This document shows positions 1 to 9,073 of a DNA stretch of 64,000 nt, one piece after another; position 1 is the stretch's first letter; every line of letters starts with the position of its first letter. The notes under the pieces were generated by a model. It saw nothing but the letters and a program-made list of their open reading frames with translations, had not been told where the DNA came from and made no database searches. The stretch is from Rouxiella chamberiensis. Lineage in GTDB: Bacteria; Pseudomonadota; Gammaproteobacteria; Enterobacterales; Enterobacteriaceae. The position numbers and the translations under genes were made by a program. Location of the stretch: positions 4,278,001 through 4,342,000 of the forward strand of contig NZ_CP114058.1 in NCBI RefSeq assembly GCF_026967475.1, written 5' to 3'.

Positions 1-2173
1 TGCAATTGCAGGGCCGGAAAGACAGCTTACCCGTGATGAATACCATCAGGGGCAAGCCGTTTTAGCCAAAGTTAAAACATTGCCTTATGAGCTGGCTGAA
101 AAATTCCTTAGTCGCCACAAATTCCTTTTAAAAGAAAAAGGACACCACGCGGCGAACAAATATCTTGTATTCACTTTGGGTCGCACGATTCTGCCGCGCG
201 TTGAATTTGTAAATGAAGCGCATGCCATGAATATCAAGGCATCGGCTCGATTTCTTTCGGAGTCGGATGAATACAACCGTCTGCCTGGCATGAAGGATAA
301 GGACTTGAAGCGCCTTTGCATGCGCATAGCCGGTCAGCTGATGCAGATTTATGAAAGCCGTTGTGAAGAGTTAATTGCCGAAAACGATGGCGATAATTCG
401 GTGCTATTTGATAGCCGCACCCAATCTGCCCTTTATGGACAGATTGCAGGAATGGCTCGCGCCTTCAACGTTCAACCCATGCACTGGACGCGTTACCGAA
501 AAGGTAAGATGGATGCTCAGTCAGCCATTGCCAGCTTGTCACGCCTGGTAAACGCGGAGTGGTGGGAGCGAAAGTTTAAAGCACAGCGCATGCAATGGCG
601 TGAAGCTCTCTTGATTGCGATCGGGGCGGTAAGTCGTGCCAGCGCGGCTTCTGCCTATGCCAGTATTCAAGCCGTCCGCGAGGTCAAGGCGCGCCGCCTG
701 TCGAATCTGGAATACCTGAAAAGCTGCGAGCTTGAAAATACCGAAACCGGCGAGCGTTTCAGTCTGATTGAAAAGGTAATGGCCAGTATCTCGAATCCTG
801 AGATCCGCCGTATGGAGCTAATGAACACCATCGCCTTTACTGAGCAATATGCGGCAGACAATGGCGACGTCGGAATGTTTATCACTATCACGACCCCTTC
901 CAAATACCATCCGACGCGTACCGTGGGTAAGGATAAGCGAGTCCAGTTTAACCACAATTGGGACAAAGAGGCTTACACCCCGAAAGACGGCCAGCGCTAC
1001 CTTTGTAAGGTCTGGGCAAAAATCCGCACCGCTTTTAAAGACAACGGCCTGAAAGTTTACGGTATGCGCGTTGTTGAGCCACACCATGATGCAACGCCGC
1101 ACTGGCACATGATGCTGTTCGCCAAGCGCGCCCAACGTCAGCAGATTATCGACATCATGCGTAAATACGCCATGAAAGAAGACGGCGACGAGCGCGGGGC
1201 CGCAAAGAACCGCTTTGACTGCAAGCATATGAACAAAGGCGGCGCTGCCGGTTATATCGCAAAGTACATCGCTAAAAATATTGATGGCTACGCGCTGGAA
1301 GGCGATCGCGACTTTGAAACCGGCGAGCTACTTTCCGATGCCGCTACTGCTGTGACCGCCTGGGCGGCTACATGGCGCATCCCTCAATTTCACTCAATCG
1401 GCCTGCCTTCAATGGGCGCTTACCGTGAGTGCCGACGCATTCGTTCACTCAATCTGACTGAGACTTTCGACGAGGAAGTGGAAGCCGTGCGCGCCGCAGC
1501 CGACGCGGGAAATTTTGCCGCCTACATTGAGGCCCAGGGCGGGGCTAATACGCCACGCGATAGCCAGACCGTGCGCGTAGCGCGTCGCACCGCAGAAGAA
1601 CTGAATGCCTATGACGAGGAAGTTAAAAAGGTTGTCGGTATCTTTGCCCCGCACTTGGGTGAGTCCAACGTATTTGAAACCAGGTCAACACAATGGCGCA
1701 TCGTTTCTTCTGCCGTTGACGTTGATCTTTTGACTTTAAAAAGCGCCTCTGGCGCGCCTCGGAGTCCTGTCAATAACTGTGGGTTGGTCGAAAGCGCAGC
1801 GGTAGCAGATAGCCACGGTGGCGAGGCTGGGAGCCACACAGAGGCGTTATTTAGCGAGCAACATGCGGTGATTGATTGGGACGACACTGCCGCCGTGAGG
1901 GCGATTGTGGCGCGAATTAAGCAGGAGTTGCCGAAGGTAAACCGGCAACAACGCAGTGCCAACCCGTTCAAATATCGCGAGGTGGCCCCGTCGGCACGCT
2001 TAACCGAGGCAGAGCGGGCGAGAATTCCTGAAATTCGTCAGAAACTTATCGGTAAGGGCATTGTAGCGGAGAAATGGCAGCTGGAAGCGCTGACACGGGG
2101 CGCGATGATGAAGTTCGGAGATGAAAGCGTGCAATTTAATGTTATCCAGGATTGGGCAGATTTCTATCAATAG
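1..2173 (+). CDS. A: Phage replication endonuclease A (5' end cut by the window edge)
   Basis: Initiator of P2-type rolling-circle replication: it nicks the phage origin and joins the 5' end to a tyrosine. The frame is open from base 2 without an in-frame stop, so the start lies left of the window; about 723 residues are visible against roughly 760 in P2. The HUH metal-binding motif appears as H-W-H at 1100-1108, and the paired catalytic tyrosines as Y-IAK-Y at 1253-1267. In P2 the replication origin lies inside this gene; it could not be located by eye. The TTG at 80 is only an internal in-frame codon. Identification is secure; the start is unseen. Confidence 0.93.
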   Translation, partial: AIAGPERQLTRDEYHQGQAVLAKVKTLPYELAEKFLSRHKFLLKEKGHHAANKYLVFTLGRTILPRVEFVNEAHAMNIKASARFLSESDEYNRLPGMKDKDLKRLCMRIAGQLMQIYESRCEELIAENDGDNSVLFDSRTQSALYGQIAGMARAFNVQPMHWTRYRKGKMDAQSAIASLSRLVNAEWWERKFKAQRMQWREALLIAIGAVSRASAASAYASIQAVREVKARRLSNLEYLKSCELENTETGERFSLIEKVMASISNPEIRRMELMNTIAFTEQYAADNGDVGMFITITTPSKYHPTRTVGKDKRVQFNHNWDKEAYTPKDGQRYLCKVWAKIRTAFKDNGLKVYGMRVVEPHHDATPHWHMMLFAKRAQRQQIIDIMRKYAMKEDGDERGAAKNRFDCKHMNKGGAAGYIAKYIAKNIDGYALEGDRDFETGELLSDAATAVTAWAATWRIPQFHSIGLPSMGAYRECRRIRSLNLTETFDEEVEAVRAAADAGNFAAYIEAQGGANTPRDSQTVRVARRTAEELNAYDEEVKKVVGIFAPHLGESNVFETRSTQWRIVSSAVDVDLLTLKSASGAPRSPVNNCGLVESAAVADSHGGEAGSHTEALFSEQHAVIDWDDTAAVRAIVARIKQELPKVNRQQRSANPFKYREVAPSARLTEAERARIPEIRQKLIGKGIVAEKWQLEALTRGAMMKFGDESVQFNVIQDWADFYQ

Positions 2174-2187
2174 TTAGGAGCAAAAAA

Positions 2188-2532
2188 ATGGCAAAGTCAG
2201 CAGCAGAAAGGAAAGCCGCACAGCGGCTGCGTCAAGCTGAAAAAGGTTGTCGCAAGCTAGATTTAATTCTGGACGAACAGGAGCTTATTATGTTGGCGCA
2301 GAACTGCGCCGCTCGTCGCCCGCAGCGAGAGCCTTATGAGTTGAATGAATACATCACAATGCTGATCCGAAAGGACAATGCAGAGCTGTGGGCGCAATTA
2401 GCCAAACAGAAAGAGCGAGCCTGCGGCCGATGCGGTGACAGTCTCCCAGGCAGTCCGGAGGGATGTCCGTTGATAGGTGAGGGGGCTTGCTGGCAAACAT
2501 TCGGATGGAAAGAAACAAAGCTAAGCGTGTGA
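2188..2532 (+). CDS. Hypothetical phage protein with a cysteine cluster
   Basis: A 114-residue protein starting at ATG 2188, 14 bases after the stop of A, with a good ribosome site (TTAGGAG). The N-terminal part is lysine/arginine-rich (MAKSAAERKAAQRLRQAEKG), followed by a helical middle part and a C-terminal cysteine group (CGRCG, then GCP and ACW) that could bind a metal. Small genes in this position are common in P2-like phages and are likely co-transcribed with A. I do not recognise the family. The cysteine spacing is not that of DksA/TraR, so no function is assigned. Confidence 0.7.
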   Translation: MAKSAAERKAAQRLRQAEKGCRKLDLILDEQELIMLAQNCAARRPQREPYELNEYITMLIRKDNAELWAQLAKQKERACGRCGDSLPGSPEGCPLIGEGACWQTFGWKETKLSV

Positions 2533-2654
2533 CCTGTCACGAAAAGCGCGCCACCTTTCATAAAAGACGATAGTTTGGATTAAGTTTCATGAGGTATGGA
2601 CGGCAAAGTTTTGTAGAGTTAATGGGCTTATTTTGCGGTGAATGAGAGGTAATT

Positions 2655-2696
2655 ATGGCTTTTAAAGTTGCGAATCTAATAGTTTCAGTGAGTTAA
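2655..2696 (+). CDS. Possible 13-residue micro-ORF
   Basis: ATG 2655 is preceded by a strong ribosome site (GAGAGGT, 5-base gap) and opens a 13-codon frame (MAFKVANLIVSVS) ending in TAA. It sits in the 285-base stretch between the small phage gene and the SOS-box gene, which otherwise holds only AT-rich DNA with runs of T. It may be a leader peptide or chance; no homolog is recognised. Confidence 0.2.
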   Translation: MAFKVANLIVSVS

Positions 2697-2772
2697 CAGT
2701 GTTATTTTTTTCTAAGTTTTTTTAGTTTTTTCCTAAGATATGTATGGAATTATTTCCTCTCTGCATCTACCA

Positions 2773-2792
2773 TACTGTTTATGCATACAGTG
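2773..2792 (+). promoter_or_regulatory. LexA (SOS) box
   Basis: TACTGTTTATGCATACAGTG matches the LexA consensus TACTGT-N8-ACAGTA at every conserved position except the last base, with perfect CTGT-N8-ACAG spacing. It lies 26 bases upstream of the GTG start at 2818 and downstream of an AT-rich tract, where it could block a promoter. By analogy with phage 186 tum, it should place the downstream gene under SOS control. Confidence 0.85.
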
Positions 2793-2817
2793 TTTCAAAC
2801 ACCAGGGGGTAAAAAAG

Positions 2818-3012
2818 GTGTCAGATTTAGAAGAGGTTGTCACACTTGAACGAATTAACCTGATTGCTCGGCTTTCATCGAGTTGCGATTGCCAAAATAA
2901 CGATAAAGATATCGCTTTGATTTGGATTGCCGAGCTATCAGGTATGAGCATTGCAGAGATTTTACAGGCCGCAAAAATTAGCCACAGGCAGCAAAAGAGC
3001 GGTGCTGATTAA
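2818..3012 (+). CDS. SOS-regulated small phage protein in the tum position
   Basis: A 64-residue protein (MSDLEEVVTLERINLIARLS...). GTG 2818 is preferred because AGGGGG lies 8 bases upstream; the alternative ATG at 2740 would put the start upstream of the LexA box. The gene lies between A and cos, where phage 186 has its LexA-controlled tum gene whose product antagonises the CI repressor on DNA damage. No sequence similarity to Tum or DinI is recognised, and it is much shorter than Tum. The role in SOS induction is inferred only from the box and the position. Confidence 0.65.
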   Translation: MSDLEEVVTLERINLIARLSSSCDCQNNDKDIALIWIAELSGMSIAEILQAAKISHRQQKSGAD

Positions 3013-3082
3013 AAAAATCACCTTGCATGCATACAGTGCATGAATCCGCATGATCTCGATAGGATCATCTATCACTCTAAAG

Positions 3083-3104
3083 ACCAGGCCCCGCCTGGTT
3101 TTTT
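3083..3104 (+). terminator. Rho-independent terminator of the early (A) transcript
   Basis: ACCAGGC-CCC-GCCTGGT is a perfect 7-bp stem with a 3-base loop followed by a T run. It lies just before cos and would end the rightward A-to-SOS-gene transcript. Confidence 0.85.
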
Positions 3105-3146
3105 ACGGTCGTGCAACCGCATTAAAAACGGTCTACAAAGCGGGCA

Positions 3147-3165
3147 GGCGCGGCGGGGAAAGTAT
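3147..3165. other. cos: cos site (19-base cohesive end)
   Basis: GGCGCGGCGGGGAAAGTAT matches the 19-base cohesive ends remembered for P2 (GGCGAGGCGGGGAAAGCAC) and 186 (GGCGTGGCGGGGAAAGCAT) at 16 of 19 positions, with the GGCGGGGAAAG core identical. It lies between the early terminator and gene Q, exactly where P2 has cos. Flanks contain repeated GGCTAG (near 3176 and 3185) and two GAGCGGGT copies (3301, 3311), possible terminase contact sites. The stretch 3105-3347 has no supported gene. Confidence 0.85.
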
Positions 3166-3347
3166 TGCGCGCAGAGGCTAGCAGCGGCTAGGCGTAGGCG
3201 CAGCCAGACGCACGCAGGGCGGTGCGGCGTCAAAAATCAGGCTTGGGAGGGGGCGTGAGTGTTGCGCGTCGTGTCGTGCGTCTGAGGCGCTCTGGTCTTA
3301 GAGCGGGTTTGAGCGGGTCGGCCAGGGCGAGAGGTGATGTTAAGGTG

Positions 3348-3371
3348 AAAAAAGCCGCCTTGCTGGGCGGC
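3348..3371 (-). terminator. Terminator of the P-Q operon
   Basis: Read on the minus strand, GCCGCC-loop-GGCGGC is followed by six T. It lies 18 bases beyond the Q stop codon, between Q and cos, and ends the leftward capsid-packaging transcript. Confidence 0.8.
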
Positions 3372-3388
3372 TCGTACATGGCCAGGGG

Positions 3389-4417
3389 TTAGTCGTCGCC
3401 GAGCTTGTAGGGCTGGAACTGGATCACGTCAACGCCTATCCACTGGTTGATTTCTTTCATGCGCTCTTGCAGTGGTGTCAGCTCGTTACGCACAAAAACT
3501 TTTGCCGCCTTTTCAACATCCCCAAATCCCCCGCGTTGTCGGGGATGATGCCCATCATCTGCGGCGGTACGCGGTGCGCGCTTAACAGGTCGTCACGGCT
3601 GACTTTTTTGATATTGAAAAAATCGTCCTTGGTTGCCACTTCACTGAGCGGCAAAATCTTGATGCCGTCGGGCTTGCCGTTGGGGGCGTACATAAACAGG
3701 TTGCGAAAATTCCCCAATCCCTTTGTGTCGCGCATCGCTTTTCTCATCTGGTCGATATCGCTGCTGCTCTGCGCCGCGTCGGTCATGTAGAGAATGTATC
3801 CGGCATGTGCGCCGTTTCTGGTAATACTTGCGGCGAAATAGCGTGGCCGCCTCATTCAGCCAGGCGCTGTTCAGCGCGCTGAGATACTCCGGCAGGCCGT
3901 AAAGCTCCTGATTGATATCCGGCTCAAGCAGGTGAAAAACGCTGCCCTTTTCAAATTCGTGCGCGTCTTTCCAATACTGCGTAAACCAATACACGCCAGT
4001 TTCGGCACCGCGACGCGTATATTTGGCCGGTGAGGTTTCCAGGCGCAGCGGTTCGCCGAGCGCATTGCGTCGCAGCTCGGCGAAGGCGTTACCAAATACC
4101 AGATAATCCAGGGCAAATTTGCTGAATTCCTGCTGGGTGAGCAGCGGGTGAGGGATGAACGTCGAGGCCAGAATATTACGTTTTACGTAAATCGGCGAGC
4201 TGTGATGCACGGCGGCGCGCAGGCTGCGCGCCAGCCCGTCGAAGCTTACCGGCGGTTCATACCAGCGGCTGTTTCCGATGCACTCGACATAATCCAGAAT
4301 GTCCCGCTTATCCATCACCGGCGACGGTTCACCAAAGGTAAACGCCTCGGCCTGCGGTGCGGGAGGTGTAGCGGTATGTTGCAGGGATAAGGCCTTGCGG
4401 CCCTTGCGCTTACTCAT
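3389..4417 (-). CDS. Q: Phage portal protein Q (two compensating indels)
   Basis: Portal vertex protein of the P2 head (PBSX/P2 portal family). The intact N-terminal part ([13 protein letters not shown]...) runs to the KYYQ stretch near residue 200. There an extra A turns the expected CAGAACGGC into CAGAAACGGC (3814-3818) and shifts the frame. The natural frame then gives NGAHAGYILYMTD and FNIKKVSRDDLLSAHRVPPQ. A second indel, a lost G in the run at 3528-3532, hides the true C-terminus, which ends WIGVDVIQFQPYKLGDD at 3389. Net length is 342 residues, close to 344 in P2. The ATG overlaps the P stop (TAATG), so it is cotranslated with P. Confidence 0.9.
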
Positions 4418-6179
4418 TAGTTGAACTCCAGAATGTTCGGGCTTAGGTTGCCGTTGGCGGCGGTGAGCGGTTCGTTTAACAGTGTGTGCATGATTGCCCA
4501 GGCAACGTCCGCGTGGCTGGCTTCTTCGCTGCGGCTGGCCTCGTAGGTGGAACGGTTGCCGCTGGCCGTCATGGTTTTGCGTATCGCCATAAAGCTTTGT
4601 GTAATGTCAGTGCTGCCGGTGTCGTACTCCAGGCGCCCGCTGGTGATGGTGTCTTTGGTTTTCAGTACCATTGCGGTTTTGATTTCAGGTGAATACCGGA
4701 TTTCGCGTGCGGCGGGAAAGAACTGGCGTACCAGCTGAAAAACGCCTTGCCCGATGCCGGTCGAGTCAATGCCGATGTATTCCGTGTTGTATTTCTTGGT
4801 TAAATCCTCAATGGATTTCGCCTGCGCGGCAAAGTCCATGCCGCGCCACTGGTGACGCTCCAATACGCGGAACTTGCCGCCGTGCGCCATAGGCGGTGCG
4901 ACCACGGCACAGCCTGCGCTGTCGCCGGTGTGTGACGGGTCATAACCAATCCAGACGGGGCGATAATCGAAGGGCCGCAGGGAGTACGGATTGAAGTCCA
5001 GCCATTCTTCAAGGCTGTCTACCATGCAGGTTTGAAGCTCGGCGAACGGGAAGACGGATGCGGCATCATCCACAAATTCACACATCAGCAGGTTGTCGTA
5101 TTCTGCCGGGCTGTATTCGAGCGACAGCTGATCCAGGTCGAACAGGTTACAGCCGCCGGTCAGTGCATCTTCGACCGTGACAATCTGCCGCCACTGGCCG
5201 TCTTCACACAGCACGCCTTTCGACAAATGGCTGTGGCTCAAGTCCAGCTCGATACGGGATGCCTTGTCGCGACGCCCCTTGTTGAACAGCTCCCCGACCA
5301 GAACGGGTACGCGCTGTGCGCCAGACTCGACGGTGTAGAAAAATAGGTTGTGCGCCATTTCTTGTGCAACGACATGCCCGAGGCGACCTTGCGCAGCTCC
5401 TGAAACTTAGGTATCCAGAAATATTCATCCAGGTACAGGTTGCCGGTATAGCTCTGAGCGGTGCGCACGTTGGTGCCAAGAAATATGAGGCGCGCGCCGT
5501 TTGGTAGCACAATCGGGTCGCCTTTCAGGTCAACATCGACCTGACGGGCAAAGTCGATGATGTAATTCTTGAAAACGTGCGCCTGCGCCTTGCTGGCCGA
5601 GAGAAAAATTTGATTGCGGCCCGTGGTCAGTGCGTCAATCAGGGCTTCACGGGCAAAGTAGAAGGTTGCGCCAATCTGGCGAGACTTGAGGATGTTGCGA
5701 ATACGGTGCTGGAGTCCGGCCTTGTGCCAGTGCAGCTGATAGTCGAACGACTCCCCCATGAAAATTTCACTGAGTTTTTCCGTCGCTTCTTCACTGAATA
5801 CGTTCTTGATGACCGGCGCGCGCTCGCCCTTGTTGCGGTTGCGCACGTTGGGATTGAGATCTGCTTCGTTGCCGGACTGACGATAGCGGTCAACCCTTGC
5901 CAGGCGTTCAATCTGTCGGCCTAGCAGGTCAATTTCTTTGAAGTCCCTCCCGTCTTTTGCGTCTTTTGCGATGAGTTGAATCAACCGTGCTTCCATGCTG
6001 GTTTCGACGCGACTAATGGGCGCAACGGCGTCCCATGCGTCTCGCTTCTTCCAGCTTTGCACGGTCGGGGCTTTTTGATGCAGCGTTTCCGCAATCTGGC
6101 GAACGGAGAAGCCCTGCCAGTAGAGAAGGGCAGCTTGTCGCCGTGGGTCGCTGATGATGAGGTTCGGGGTAGTGTTCAT
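4417..6179 (-). CDS. P: Terminase large subunit P (one-base deletion)
   Basis: ATPase subunit that, with M, cuts at cos and packages DNA. The N-terminus has a helix-turn-helix-like region (residues 13-45), a terminase-type Walker A (KSRQIGAT, 165-172) and Walker B (LYLDE, 248-252). The C-terminal nuclease part contains [11 protein letters not shown]. The frame breaks after YPFWSG because a G run (5292-5295 on the plus strand as C) is one base short: TCGGGGAG for expected TCGGGGGAG. Restoring it gives 587 residues against 590 in P2. It is first in the P-Q operon and diverges from O across a shared Ogr box. Confidence 0.92.
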
Positions 6180-6222
6180 GGCAACAGGCTACCGAGGCGC
6201 GCCCGCGCCTGCCCGTGCTGGC

Positions 6223-6246
6223 TGTTGTGTGGGAATGCGCACAACC
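6223..6246. promoter_or_regulatory. Ogr/Delta box of the divergent P and O late promoters
   Basis: TGTTGT, twelve bases, then ACAACC form an almost perfect dyad that fits the P2 late-promoter activator site (TGTTGT-N12-ACNNCA). It is centred between the divergent P and O genes (6180-6323), so one site could serve both operons. The cognate activator Ogr is encoded at 22653. Confidence 0.75.
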
Positions 6247-6323
6247 GGCGCTCGTTGTGACTTGGGGGCAAGGTCTGGAAACTGGCCTTCAACCCGAACC
6301 TATCCACAACCGGAGCCTGATTC

Positions 6324-7172
6324 ATGACAGTTAAAGCAAAGCGTTTTCGTATCGCCGTGGAGGGCGCAACGACCGACGGTCGAGCGATTTCCCGTGACTG
6401 GATTTCGCAAATGGCAACCAACTATGACCCGTCGATGTACGGTGCCCGCATCAACATGGAGCACATCAAGGGTTACACCCCCGACAGCGCATTTCGCCGC
6501 TACGGTGACGTGACCGCGTTGACCGCCGAAGAAATTACCGAAGGGCCAATGCAGGGCAAGCTGGCGCTGTACGGTGAAATTAATCCAACCCCTGAACTGG
6601 TCGAATTGAGCAAGGCGCGCCAGAAAATCTACACCTCGATTGAGGTCAACCCCAAATTTGCCGACACCAATCAGGCCTACCTGGTCGGGCTGGCGATCAC
6701 TGATGACCCCGCGAGCCTTGGCACCGAAATGCTGGCATTCAGCGCCACGGCCAAGCTCAACCCGCTGGCAAGCCGCAAGGTAGACCCTGACAACCTCTTT
6801 ACCGCCGCCGTTGAAGCCGAGCTGATATTTGAAGAGGTCACCGAACCCGCTGTTTCACTGCTTTCCCGCATCAAGGACAAGTTTGCCAAAAAACAGGCAA
6901 GTGACGACGCACGGCTGACAGAAGTGCATGCCGCTGTGGAAGAAGTGGCCGGATTTGCCCAGCAGGAAGTCGGGCAGGTGCGTGAACAGATTGCAACGGT
7001 TGAGGCGTCTTTCAATGAACGCCTTGCCCTGTTGGAGCAGGCCACCGAGGCCGACCGTGCCGAGCTGGTCGAGCTGAGTCAAAAACTTTCGACCAGCGAT
7101 AGCTTTACTCAATCGCGTCGCCCGCAGTCCAGCGGCGGTAACGGAAAAAATGAAGTCCTGACCGACTGTTAA
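6324..7172 (+). CDS. O: Capsid scaffold and prohead protease O
   Basis: Internal scaffold of P2 heads and the serine protease that trims capsid proteins, 282 residues against 284 in P2. The catalytic triad can be placed at Asp18 (TTDG), His47 (NMEHI) and Ser105 (IYTSIEV), close to the known Asp19/His48/Ser107 of P2 O. The C-terminal third is helical and charged (about residues 185-265), matching the scaffold part. First gene of the O-N-M-L-X-Y-K-lysBC-R-S late operon, starting at ATG 6324 downstream of the Ogr box. Confidence 0.95.
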   Translation: MTVKAKRFRIAVEGATTDGRAISRDWISQMATNYDPSMYGARINMEHIKGYTPDSAFRRYGDVTALTAEEITEGPMQGKLALYGEINPTPELVELSKARQKIYTSIEVNPKFADTNQAYLVGLAITDDPASLGTEMLAFSATAKLNPLASRKVDPDNLFTAAVEAELIFEEVTEPAVSLLSRIKDKFAKKQASDDARLTEVHAAVEEVAGFAQQEVGQVREQIATVEASFNERLALLEQATEADRAELVELSQKLSTSDSFTQSRRPQSSGGNGKNEVLTDC

Positions 7173-7227
7173 TCGCGGCCTGCCGAAACCAGAACGACCG
7201 TCAAACCCCGAACTTATTAGGAAAAAA

Positions 7228-8315
7228 ATGCGTCAACCAACCCGTTTTAAATTTAATGCTTTTCTCTCTCGCCTGGCCGAGTTGAACAACGTCGAAACCG
7301 GCGACCTGAACAAAAAATTTACCGTTGCTCCGTCCGTGACGCAAACGCTGATGAACCGCGTGCAAGAGTCGTCCGAGTTTCTGACCCGCATCAATATCGT
7401 GCCGGTTGCCGAAATGAAGGGGAAAAAATCGGCGTGGGCGTGAGCGGTTCTATCGCCAGCACCACGGACACGGCGGGCGGTGACGAGCGCGAAACGGCTG
7501 ATTTCGCCTCCCTTGACAGTGAGGGCTACGAATGCGTGCAGGTTAACTACGATTTCCATATCCGCTACAACACCCTTGACCTGTGGGCGCGCTACGAAGA
7601 TTTTCAGACCCGACTGCGTGATGCCATCATCAAACGCCAGGCGCTTGACCGCATCATGATTGGCTTCAACGGTATCAGCCGCGCGAAGACGTCAAACCGC
7701 ACCAAGTATCCGCTGTTGCAGGATGTGGCCGTAGGCTGGTTGCAGAAATACCGCGACAACGCGCCAACCCGCGTGATGAACAAAATCGTCGGCGAAGGTG
7801 ATGCGGTGGTATCCGATAAAATCCGCGTCGGCAAAAACGGCGACTATGCCAACCTCGACGCGCTGGTGATGGATGCGACCAACACGTTGATTGAGCCGTG
7901 GTATCAGGAAGACCCCGAGCTGGTTGTGATCTGCGGTCGTCAACTGCTCGCGGATAAATACTTCCCGCTGGTTAACCAGACCCAGGCAAACACCGAAGCG
8001 CTGGCCGCCGACATGATTGTGAGCCAAAAACGCATTGGCAACCTGCCTGCCTATCGCGTGCCGTACTTCCCCGCGAATGCGTTGCTTATCACCCGCCTCG
8101 ATAACCTGTCTATCTACTGGCAGGAAGATACCAACCGCCGCATGGTCGATGAAGTCGCGAAGCGTGACCGCATCGAAAACTACGAATCCATCAATGAAGA
8201 TTACGTGGTTGAGGATTATGCCTGCGGTGCGCTGGTTGAAAATATTCAGCTGGGTGAATTTGCCAAAGCCGCCGAAGCATCAGCGGGAGAGGCCGAAGCA
8301 TCAGCGGGAGAGTAA
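7228..8315 (+). CDS. N: Major capsid protein N (one-base deletion)
   Basis: Major head protein of P2-type phages, cleaved by O. The first 68 residues (MRQPTRFKFNAFLSRLAELN...) end in VAEMKG. There the G/A run at 7419-7428 is one base short, so GKKSAWA-stop replaces the expected GEKIGVGVSGSIAS. The rest continues in the next frame to 8315. Restored length is 362 residues against 357 in P2. The C-terminus holds a 21-bp tandem duplication (8271-8312) encoding AEASAGE twice. The start ATG is preceded by TTAGGAA. Confidence 0.92.
8271..8312 (+). repeat. 21-bp perfect tandem repeat (2 copies) at the capsid gene 3' end
   Basis: Two identical 21-base units (8271-8291 and 8292-8312) lie immediately before the N stop codon and keep the frame, adding a second AEASAGE heptapeptide. 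The length explains most of the extra residues compared with P2 N. Confidence 0.95.
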
Positions 8316-8318
8316 GCC

Positions 8319-8981
8319 ATGTTAAGCCCTGCCCGCCGTCACATGATGCGCCAGTCTGCGGTCGAGGCTTCGCAGCGGGACTCCGGCCCGCTGCGCTATG
8401 CCAACGGCTACGAGCGGATGCTGCTCAAGCTCAATGAAGACAAACGCACGCTGAAACAGGTGCGCTCGAACGAGAAGAAAGCCGAGATTAAGCGGAAACT
8501 GCTTACCGAGTACGTGCCGTGGGTCGACGGTGTCTTGAGTGAGGGCCGCGGCGCGCAGGATGCCATCCTGATGACCGTCATGATCTGGCGTCTCGATGCC
8601 GGAGACATTACCGGCGCGCTGGATATCGCCCGTTACGCGCTGCGCTTTGGCCTGGTACCGCCCGACCTGTACAAGCGCAACAGCACGGCCTACCTGCTGG
8701 CCGAGGAAGTCTCCGACGCGGCAACCCGCGCCTATACGGCAAAGGAGGCGGTAGACCCCGCGCCGCTGCTGGCGACGCTGGAGCTGACGAATGCGGAAGA
8801 CATGCCCGACCAGGTGCGCGCCAAGCTGCACAAAATTATCGGGTATGTGCTGCGCGATGCGGGCAGGGCTTTAGAGGCGTTAGAGCACCTAAAACGCGCG
8901 TTGCAGCTGCACGACCGCTGCGGCGTCGTCAAAGATATTGAGCGGCTGGCCCGTGATTTGCGCAATCAGGTAAGCCGTTAA
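8319..8981 (+). CDS. M: Terminase small subunit M
   Basis: DNA-recognition/endonuclease component that acts with P at cos, 220 residues (about 247 in P2). Recognisable parts are the basic N-terminus MLSPARRHMMRQ, the central WVDGVLSEGRGAQDAILMTV stretch, and a C-terminal helical repeat-like tail (ALEALEHLKRALQLHDRCGV). Start ATG 8319 lies 3 bases after the N stop. Position between capsid N and head completion L is canonical. Confidence 0.93.
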   Translation: MLSPARRHMMRQSAVEASQRDSGPLRYANGYERMLLKLNEDKRTLKQVRSNEKKAEIKRKLLTEYVPWVDGVLSEGRGAQDAILMTVMIWRLDAGDITGALDIARYALRFGLVPPDLYKRNSTAYLLAEEVSDAATRAYTAKEAVDPAPLLATLELTNAEDMPDQVRAKLHKIIGYVLRDAGRALEALEHLKRALQLHDRCGVVKDIERLARDLRNQVSR

Positions 8982-9073
8982 AAAGAATGCTCCCCGAGCA
9001 GGACGGCACGACGGCTGCGACCGGTTTTACCGCGATCATGCCGTCGTCCACCGTCCCCCATTTAGAGGTCATT

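Noticed and set aside
3040-3258. A 72-codon frame over the cos region
   Set aside because: Crosses the early terminator and cos and is arginine-rich; no ribosome site.
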